Shown one piece after another: positions 23,420 to 34,200 of a DNA stretch of 64,000 nt. The translations under genes and the position numbers were made by a program. Source of the DNA: Pohlia nutans (lineage: Eukaryota > Streptophyta > Bryopsida > Bryales > Mniaceae); NCBI GenBank assembly GCA_022496805.1, contig CM040091.1:17226336-17290335 (forward strand). The letters are read 5' to 3'. The notes under the pieces are model-generated. The model did not search any database, was not told where the DNA came from, and saw only the letters and a program-made list of their open reading frames with translations. Position 1 is the stretch's first letter. Every line of letters begins with the position of its first letter.

Positions 23420-25150
23420 TTCATGAATTGCAAAAGCTCCCTTACTTTCCCTCTAGAATTTGGTAAGTCAGCGAGATCGCTGCAAGAATTGCAGCCAGGT
23501 TCATCAGCTGAATTCATTCATTGCAACGGGGAGCTCCGAATTCATTCAGATCCCTGGAACGCCATTGCCTACGGCCTCGTTTGATTGTTGACGGCGAATC
23601 GAATCCAAAAAACATACAAACAATAGCCGCCATGTTTCGAGGTACTCACTATTGTACTCAAGAGTTGCAGCGAATTTCTCCCTTGAAAATGCATGCTCAT
23701 GTTTCATGTTTCGAGTTTCTGTTACTTTGTCTAGATTAGGGTTTCAGCGGTGAGCAGGCTCTCTGTCTAGAAGATGTTGCTCGTTGTGATTCAAAATGCT
23801 GAGGATTTGCGTTCGCCATAGCCAGAGAGAAAGCCAAAGTGAATTTGTTGAATTCCAAATTTGTGTTGTGTCTGTTGGACTTCTCGCCATAGCCTTGAAA
23901 CTCCTCTAAAGATAGAGCGTTTTTTAGCAATGGTTCTCTAGAGATAGGCTTTCTAGATCTGGTGGGCATCGGATATACCATTCTTGAAAGGAGGTACCAG
24001 TGAAGGTGAGGAATTGCAGCCTCTTTAGCAAAATTGCCATAGATGTGAAGACTTGATAGCCAATTTTGGCGAAATATTCTAGATTCGTTGATACTTTTGT
24101 AGCAAATTACTACATATAATATAAAATTGGCTAATTTCACCATATTGGGAGAAGCCATTTGGCTAAAAAGTAGTGGCTAATTCCCTAGAAAATGAGTGAA
24201 AGTTAACATCAAATTCTTTTTGATAGCCACTTGGCTGAAATTCGCACAAAACATTTTCACTAGGAGGTACTAATACCTTGATCCCATCTGCTATTTCAAG
24301 GAAGAATTGGAGTAAGGTAGGAGCACCCAAAACCAACACTGTAACCAATATCGATAGAATTTAGACTGTGCAATTACTTTAGGACTAATGTCGATAGAAT
24401 TTAGACCGTGCAATCATTTTAGGACGCAAATGTAGGCACATCATAGAGCCCTTATTGTATGTTGACACAAATGATAAGTTATCTATGGTCTACCAAGATT
24501 TACATTTTAGAATGACTATCGTGCTTATGTTGGTAAAAACAATTAAATTTGAAGCAAAAGGACTCCACAGAGGATTAGGGCATAAGGTAGAAGCACCAAA
24601 AACCAACATTGTACCTAATGCTGACAGAATCCAATGTTTTCGGTGATTATAATTTGATTATAACTTTGGTCTCATTTTAATTATTATTTTTACAATATGA
24701 TTAATTGAATTTTCATTTAAAAACCACGGGATCCTTGATCTTTTAGGGGTTGAGGATGTCATGGAAATCCTGCAATAGAAGAGAACAATGTTATGGGAGT
24801 AAGATAACATCTACTCTACTAATCAAACACATTGTGTTACTTGTTACTAACTACTAACTACTAGTCCCAATTATAAAGTCTTAGACCTCACTATCCATAT
24901 CTTTGAGGCATAGATAGTCAAACTACCCACAACAAACTCTTGGTCTTTGGGTCAGGGATATGTTTCTTATTCTAAAGCGACTTGTTTTTTGAGACCCCCA
25001 TTAGATTGATAATAATTAATTTAATCGAGGCATAATGTTCTCTAGATTTATCTATAGGGAATTGTCCTGTCCATCCACTCATGTATCGATGTATTATGTG
25101 ATTGATGGATGGCATAGAAATCTTTTCAACAACACTCTAGATAAATCTAT
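23420..25150. other. Region upstream of the lyase gene; possible leader, repeats
   Basis: A moderately GC-rich segment at 23520-23760 could be a promoter or leader, but no exon can be proven. A 39-bp block (ATCGATAGAATTTAGACYGTGCAAT) is tandemly duplicated at 24348-24423. AGGTAG(G/A)AGCACC... ACCAACA(C/T)TGTA motifs at 24316 and 24587 look like fragments of the AGGTAGG MITE family. A decayed family-1 terminus ends at TTTTAGGGGTT near 24752. Confidence 0.4.
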
Positions 25151-25206
25151 GCATGAAGAGTTGTCAGAAAGCTAAACTTTGTGTGGATGCAGGAATCCGA
25201 AAGGCG

Positions 25207-28200
25207 ATGCATGAGCTGAAAGATGAGCTTCGTACCAATTCTCATCCTCAGGGCAGTGGATCCTTGGGCACCGATGTTGTCCTTACTGAGAAGCAAAACT
25301 ATGTGCTAATACTGCTCACTCTTTTTTCTTTCCACTTACAGTTGTCTGTCTCTATTATGACATGTTTACGAAGCTCTAACTTCAAGGTGGTAGACATGGA
25401 TTAGTCATAGAAATGACTTGTCTCATGTGTGTTGTTTGAAATAATAATATCGTCATATTATGGAGTGTCATATTATGAAGGGTAGACTTGTCACATGTGT
25501 ATTGCTTGAAACAGTAACCCCTAAACGTACCAATCCTTTGAACACAAGTAGATGCCAGCCTAAAAGATAAATATTAGCATGGCTCAAATGTACATGAGGT
25601 GTACATGAGAGGACCATTCCAAGTTGGAGGCCTCTCCAATATTATCAACAACTCCTCATCACAAGAGAATTATTGTAATTGGTAGAGAATTTAATAGACT
25701 TACAAAGGTGACTTGGATGAAAGTCATCCAAACTTGTATGAGAAAGTTGCAAAGCTTTTAATCTGTTCATGATCCAGTTTCTGGACGCTTGGACGTTTAG
25801 GGGTTATTATTGTCATATCATGGAGTGTCATATTATGGAGAGTAGACTTGTTGCATGTGTATTTCTTGAAACAATAATATCGTCATATTATGGAGGGTAT
25901 ACTTGTCATATGTGTATTGCTTGAAACAATAATATCGTCATATTATGGAGTGTTATATTATAGTAAAGTGTCATATTATGCAGGGTAGACTTGTTGCATG
26001 TGTATTGCTTGAAACAATAATATCCCGAATAATATCATCATATTATGGAGTGTCATATTATGGAGGGTAGACTTGTCACATATGTGTATTGCTTGAAACA
26101 ATAGTATTGTCATATTATGGAGTGTCATATTATGGAGGGTAGACTTGTCACACGTGTATTGCTTGAAACAATAGTATTGTCATATTATGGAGTGTTATAT
26201 TATGGAGTTTCATATGATGGAGTGTCATATTATGGAGGGTAGACTGTACATCCAAAAGCTGTCTTACGGTGAAGCTGTAACATGGATCTTGCTTCTGTCT
26301 GTTGAATTCTTGTGTGACCACCTTCATTCAAATGCATTGATGACAGGTTGTGTTGGAGAATGGCATCGTCCAAGTTACAATTTCCAAGCCTGGTGGGATC
26401 GTGACTGGCATCAAATACGGTGGAATCGATAATCTTCTGGAGACTCATAACAAGGAAACTAACAGAGGGTGACAATTCTTTCCTTCCTGATGATTTCAAT
26501 TAAAATGCTAAAGTCAATTGATAAAAAATAACTTAGATGGGGCCAAATTTTCATATTACCAGAATCTGTGAAGAACATTGCATGTGTTGGTTGAAAAACA
26601 AAGAAACTTGAGGTTTAATTCAGGCTTCTTGATTTGTACTCTTTATAATCATGTAACATATTTGATTTTCTGTTCAGATTCTTGTTGCTCTTTATTTTTT
26701 GGGTGAAGCTCCTGCTGGTTGAAAGGGGTTCATTTTTGAACATGTCAGGTATTGGGATCTCAATTGGAGCGAAAAAGGGGGGAAAGATATCTTTGACGTG
26801 TAAAGTCTCTAACCTTATGGACTCTAGATTTTTTTTTCTTGCCGTCTAAAGTAGAGGTACTCATAGTTGATAAGTACCTCATAACTAATTTGTAGACCTC
26901 TTAGAAGCTGCATTTTATGTACCCAAAAGCCAACATAGTGCTAGCCAATACAAAGTAGCCAACACACAACAACTTTATGTTTAGGAATTGATCTCATTGT
27001 TGTTGGTTCGAGATGATCCTATATATTAGTCATGGGTTTCAAAGAACTTTTTGATTAATCTTTTTTAATAAAAGAAAAACTCAGAAAATTATCATTCTAC
27101 AATATCTCTATATCTCCATGAAAGAAAAGTATCTCATCGACATTTTTCATGCTAAAAACCTTATTTTATTGGTTATTGGTACTTCTACCTGATCATCCTT
27201 GTGGATGAATAGTTTTGCAAATGGAAAAGTTTCAGATCCGACCTTTTGATTTCCATTTTGCACTTGTGTAAGAGTTTCGTTGTTGTGGTTTTTGCAGTAT
27301 CAGTGGAACCAGCTTCAAAGTGGTATACAAGGATGGCAATAGGGTGGAGGTTTCATTTGTGCGGCCTTACGACTCAAACTGTGGATGGAAAGCCATCCCT
27401 CTCAACATTGACAAGCGGTGATTATTGCAAAACGAATTCTTCAGCTTTTTCATACTTTCTACATTATTTTCATGCTCACTGTAAATTAATGCTCACCCTA
27501 AAACCCTAAACCCTAATTGTTGTATACAGATTTGTGCTCATGCGAGGAAGCTCAGGTTTCTATTCTTACGGTATCTACGAGCGACCAAGTGGCTGGCCTG
27601 CCTTCAACTTCAATCAAACACGAATTACTTTCAAGCTGCAAAAAGACAGGTGCAAATCACACACACATTATTTATTTGCAATAATTTCTTAGTATTATAA
27701 CTAATGAAATTATGTCGATAATAGACCTCTCACTATTCAGGTTACAGAAGTTTGGCCTCATGTTTTTAAATTTATTTTTAGCTGTTTTGAGTAGGTCACA
27801 TTGGGACTTCCTTTTGTTTAATTTTTTTTTTCCGACCAACACTTGCAATATTCTTCACTGATATAAATTTTGGTCTCATGTGAATTCTACTTTTCTTAAT
27901 ATCATGAATTGAATTTTTGCTTTAAGACAACGAATTCAAGGGATCAAGGACCAAAAGGTAAAACTTGGGCCTAGTGTTTTTTTTAGCAGTTTTGAGTACG
28001 TCATAGGAGTACTTTCTTTTCTTCAATTTTGTTTCGTAATAGACCAATGCATGCAATGTTCTTCATGGATTCTGGTGATATAAAATTTGGTCTCATGTGA
28101 ATTCTACTTTCATAATATGATCAATTAAATTCAATTGATTTCCTAATAAATTCAATTGAATTTGTCGTTTGAAGACAATGAATTCTTGGTTCTCGTGAAT

Positions 28201-31200
28201 TGAAGACAAAAATCTGGCCTCGTGTGTTTTTTTTAGCAGTTTTGAGTAGGTCACAGGAGTACTTTCTTTTGCTCAATTTGACTTCTTCCTAGACCAATGC
28301 ATGCAATGTTCTTCATGGATTCTGGTGATATAAAATTTGGTTCTATCCTAGTTGTATTTTTAACAATACGATCAATCAAATTGGTCATTTTGTGATTTTT
28401 GTGTTGTCATGCTGAACACCCCAAAGGTTTCATTACATGGCTGTCGCAGATGACAGACAGAGGTGGATGCCATGTCCTGAGGACTTGACGCCAGACAGGT
28501 GTCAGCAGCTGGCCTACCCTGAAGCCCATGTCCTTACAAATCCTTGCGAGCCTTGTCTTGCAGGCGAAGTACGTTGAATTTTTGTCTTCTTAAAACCTCA
28601 TTTGTGTTTTCTTTTCGCAGTTTAGAGTAGCTCATAGGGGTGCTTTTCTTTTGTCCAATATTCTTTCTTTTGCGACCAACACATGCAATGTTCTTCATTG
28701 ATTCTGGTGATATAAAATTTGGTCTCACTTGAAGTTTACTGCTCATAACATGATCAGTCAAACTGGCCATTCTAATAAAACCATGAATCTAATGTGGAAC
28801 TGCTTACGGGGTCTTTTGATCACATTGGTCCTCATTTGTGTTTTTTTTAGCAGTTTTGAGTAGCTCATAGGGGTACATTTTTTTGTCCAATATTGTTTCT
28901 TTTGTGACCAAGTTCTTCGTTGATTCTGGTGATATAAAATTTGGTCTCATCTGAAGTATAATGTTCACAGTATGATCAGTCAAACTGGCCATTTTAATAA
29001 ACTAATGTGGAACTCTTTACGGGGTTTTCTTGTTTCGAATTCTTCTTCTGATCACTTGTAGTTAAAAGTATGGCATTAGTTCTATGGCATCTGATGTTTT
29101 TTCCTCTTGACATCAATTGTTTCAAGAAAAAAAGTAAAAAAGATGTGACATTAGTTCTATTGGTAGGGTTTAGGGTTTTAGGGTTTAGGTGATTTGACTG
29201 TGGGTTGTGAATAATCTGTAGGTGGACGACAAGTATCAGTACGTAGGGGACAACAAAGACATAAAAGTGCATGGCTGGGTGAGCCCCAACCCCATGGTGG
29301 GCTTTTGGATCATCTCTCCCAGCAATGAGTTTCGCAATGGCGGTCCCACGAAGCAGAACTTGACATCCCATGTTGGCCCTACATGTTTAGCTGTAAGTTT
29401 TTCGTTTTCTCTTTACAAGAAAAGTCAGCCCAAAGAGGAGAGTTTTGACAAACTCATGTTAAAACAAAATTAGACCAAAAACTAGTATATGCCGAGTTTT
29501 GAGACAATCTAAAACAAGGCCCTGTCATTATTCTTTATACCTTGCTATAGCTCCCACACCTTCCACCAAAGCTACAAGTCCATGTTGACAATCTCTGACA
29601 AGACATTATAACACCCAAGTTATAGTTCAAAAGAGAGGTTAGAAGTAGAGCAAAAAGGGAGGTTAGATGGAGGACTTTTTGGTTGACTGTAACATACCAA
29701 TGGAAACTTACCCTTGTTTTGCAGCTCTGTCAACAAAACTCAGATTCTTACGCTAAACTAATTAATATTAGGGGTTGTCACACATCCTACAAGAATGGAA
29801 CTTCTCCAAAGAATGAGAGAAAAGAGGAACCAATAGGACACCTTCTCCATGAAGAAAGTGTGACACCCCTTTTGTGGTTTGTGGAGATTGAGAATGGAGA
29901 ATAGAGGTTGTTAGTTGGTCACTCATCCTCCGAGCATGGGCCATTTTCCATTCTCCATTCTTCACGCCCATTCTTCACCCTTGGAGGAGAAGAATGAAAT
30001 TTCTCAATCTTCAGAGAATGGGACCTCCACCATTCAAGGAGAGCGTGCCACATCCTCATTCTTTGAAGATTGAGAATGGAGTAGAGGATGTGTGACAACC
30101 CCTATTGTTATAGGGTTTAGGGTTGAGTGTAACATGAGGATGTATGTGTGTGTGTGAGTGCAGGTATTTCACGGTTGTCATTATATTGGCAGCGACATTA
30201 TCCCTTCCTTCGAGGAAGGAGAAGCTTGGCAAAAAGTCTTTGGTCCTGTTTTCATCTACCTCAATTGCGCACCCGTGGGCACTCCATGTCCTGCTCTTTG
30301 GCAGAATGCCAAGGCTCAAGTGAGTCACTTGTCATTTTGAATTGGCTCTTTCTTCTATGAGAGTTTGAGAGCATACATATTTTCTAGGAAAATAATCAAA
30401 AACACTTTTAGTTGCATTTATGTCTCCTACTTACATTAGAGATTGATTCACTGTTGATGAGCAACATGCTTACTGCATTAAAGTGAAATGGCTCTTTCTT
30501 CTGTGAGTTTCAGAACATATATAATATTCTAGCGAAGTAACCAAAAAACTCTTCCAGTTGAATTTTACGTCTCCTATTTACATTAGAGCTTGATTCACTG
30601 TTGAATTGTGTTGATTAGCAAAATGCTTATAATTGCATTAGAATGAATTGGCTCTTTCTTCTGTGAGAGGTTTAGAAACATATAAATGTTCACGTAAAGT
30701 AATAAAAAGCACTTCCAGTTGAATTTGATGTCTCCTGCTTAATTACGTTAGAGCTTGCTTCACGGTTGATTAGTAAAATGCTTAAAATGCTTTGGCTATG
30801 AACACACACACAAATATATATCTATATATATTAGTAAAGTAATAAAATGCACTTCCAGTTGAATTTGATGTCTCCTGCTTAATTACAGTAGAGCTTGATT
30901 CACTCTTCTGGTGATGAGAAAATTGCTTATTGCATGAAATTGAACTGTGCTGTAGGCAAGAGCAGAAGAGACTGCATGGCCCTACTCCTGGCCTGCTTCA
31001 GCTGACTTTCCCAAGGCAGCAGAACGGGGCACTCTTTCTGGCCGGCTTATGGTTTCAGATCCGTAAGAGTTTCGATTTCCTTTACTCAAAAACTGAATGG
31101 AAATCAATGTTTCTGCAATTTTTACAGCAATGGCAATAACACGGTCTTACTTAATTAATTCTGTACTGCAGTTTCCAACCACCGTACCTTTGGGGAGGCA

Positions 31201-34200
31201 AGTACGCTTTCGTGGGGTTAGCGACTCCAGGCGAGATAGGTTCATGGGAAACTGAAAGTAAGGTAAAACCATGAGTTAGCCCTAAACCCTAAACCCTAAA
31301 ACCCTAAACCCTGTAACCCTGTTTTCTATGCACAAATAATTCCAGAGTTAGGTCATTTCTGGCTCCATGTCTATCATTAGTTTAATCTCAAACGGAAGAA
31401 CTAACATGAGTACGAGTCCTACTTACAATGGACTTGACATGTAGATGTGGATTAACACAAAGAAGCTCAAATTGGGTCTCACCTTTCTTTTTAGCAGTTT
31501 TGAGCAGGTTCAATGTGGACTTTTTTTTGTTTAAATTTCTTTCTTTTTCTGACCAACAGATGGGATGTTCTTTATTGATTCCGGGGATATAAAATTTGGT
31601 CTCATCTGAATTATATTTTCGTAATACAGGGCTACCAGTTCTGGACTCAAGCGGATGCAAATGGACACTTCTGCATACGAGGCATCCGCGCTGGAGTGTA
31701 TGACCTCTATGGATGGGTTCCTGGTGTTGTGGGAGACTACAAATTTGAAAAGGGCCCCATTCATGTACAGCCAGGTTAGTCTCGATATGTCCTTAATTTA
31801 AACTAAATAAGAGCAGCGTTTCCATTTGCACTACAATTTCCAAGTCACTCTTTCCACTTCTAGGTTGCATCATGCTGCTCCTCCCCATATATCCTCTTCG
31901 ATACCCTTTTTTAAGTCTGGTGTAATAATGTTGTGCACATAACGTTCAGTAGCCTTTGTGAGTGCTGCCTTTGAGAGTGCTGCCTTCCCCCAACAAAATG
32001 ATGCAGAATATCCCACAACATTTCATCCCCCAATGAAATGATGTGGGATATTCCACAACACATCAGTAGCTATGGGGGCACGTGGCATTAAGCAAGAGCA
32101 ATCAACCATGGTGAGCAGTAATCAAAAGCACTCACTCAATCACAATTCAACAATGTTTTGTAATTGTTTATTTGATTCAAGAGTCCATTCAATTACAAAA
32201 CACTGGTCACTCTATATATAAAGGTAGATGAAACTAAAAGGCAGCCTCTTGGAAGGCTACTGAATGTTATGCATGCTGAACTTGAGAATAAAGCCTAGAT
32301 TTATGTTAACCTCCAAAGAACATAGGATACGTGGTTTGAAAATGAGAAAGTCAATTGATCATATTGTTAAAATGATACCGAGACCAAATTTTATATCACT
32401 GGAATCAGTGAAGAACATTGCATGTGTTGGTTAGAAAGGACGTAAATCTGAACAAAAGGAAGTCCATATGGGACCTACTCAAAACTGCTAAAAACAATAC
32501 AATGTTAACCCCTAAAGGACCATAAGGCCACTAGGTGGCTCCTGTTTTTTTCAGTGATTTTGAGTAGGTTTTATGTAGATTCTTTTTTGTTATTTTTATT
32601 TTTATTTTTTATTGACTGATTTTATTCTAGTGACATAAAATTTGGTCCCATTCAAATTACTCCCTCCGTCCCAAAGTTATTGTCATGTTTGAAAGTCATG
32701 TTTGAAAGTGCTTTTTTAAGTAAGTCAAAAAAATACTTCCTTGTGGCTAATTTTATTTAGGTTGCAATGAACACATGCAATGTTCTTCAATCATTCTAGT
32801 GACATAATTTGGAACTTTTTTTAATCATGTTTCTTACAACATGATCAATGAAATTGGCTTAAAGAAATACCAAGCAAACAAGTTGGACAATAACTTTGGG
32901 ACGGAGGGAGTACAATTTTCACAATATGATTGTTTAAACTTGTCATTTTAAACTATGAATCCTTGGTCCTTTAGGGGTTAAGAGTTAGTTGTACGCGTGG
33001 CAGGTGCGGTGATTGAAATGGGGGACATGACTTATACAAGTCCTCGAGACGGGCTTACTGTGTGGGAGATCGGTGTTCCTGACCGCACTGCAAATGGTTT
33101 TTTTGTGCCGGATGCTAATCCTAAATACGTCAACAAGCTCTTCCTCAACCATCCCGAAAAGTACGAGTTCTCTTCTTCTTTACCTTTTTCCATTATGATC
33201 ATGAATGAAAGAAAATGTAGCCTTCCTTGTCAGGTGAATTGACCCCTGAACTCGAATTGGGCCTCATGTTCCTTTTCAGCCGTTTTGAGTAGGTTCTATG
33301 TGGACTTTCTTTTGTTCAAATTGTTTCTTTTTTTACCAACATATGCTTTGTTCTTCGCTGATTCCAGTGCTATAAAATTATATTTTATCCAGTGTTATCC
33401 AGAATTACATTTTTTACAATTGAATTTGCCACTTTAAAACCATGATTCCTTGGTTAATTATGACGTTTCTATGGATCATGAGTTGCTACAATCGATGTAG
33501 AATAATATTAGATTAACCCCCTAATGGCCTCATGCTTTATTGCAGTCATATGAAGACTTAGTTTTTGTCCGATTTTAATTAATTTGGTGACCAACACACG
33601 CAATGTTAACCCCCAAACGTCCCAACGTCCAGAAACTAGATCACGAACAAATTCAAAGCCTTGAAGCTTTCTCATACAACCTCAGATGATTTTCATCCAA
33701 GTCACCTTTGAAAGCCTATTAAATTCTCTACCAATTACAATGAATCTTTTATGATGGAGAGCTGTTGATAATATTGGAGAGGCCTCCAACTACTAATTTG
33801 TTGGGTAGATTTTATGCTTGCAATGGTCTTCTCATGTACACCTCATGTACATTTGAGCCATGCTAATATCTGCTTGAGGCTAGAATCTACTTTTGTTCAA
33901 AGAGTTGGTATGTTTAGGGGTTAAGGTCCTCAATATAAACTTCGGTCCAGTCTCAAGTATAGCATTATGTGGTCATTTTCAGAGTAAAAAACAATCCTTG
34001 GTCCTTTTGAGGTGAAGTGAAGTTGGTCTTGTGCATGGCAGGTGGCGTCAGTATGGCTTGTGGGAACGATACACAGATCTCTACCCTACACAAGACTTGG
34101 TTTACACAGTCGGCCAAAGTGACTGGCGAAACGACTGGTTTTTTGCTCATCTCAACAGGCGAGTTAAACTCACCCTCTGCATAGCAAAAAATTGCGTGAC

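Noticed and set aside
23736..24158. 140-codon minus-strand frame
   Set aside because: No recognisable motif, no matching splice partners, and AT-rich codon use unlike the neighbouring genes.
25415..26250. CRISPR-like array
   Set aside because: The repeats are contiguous, variable minisatellite units without unique spacers, inside a plant intron.
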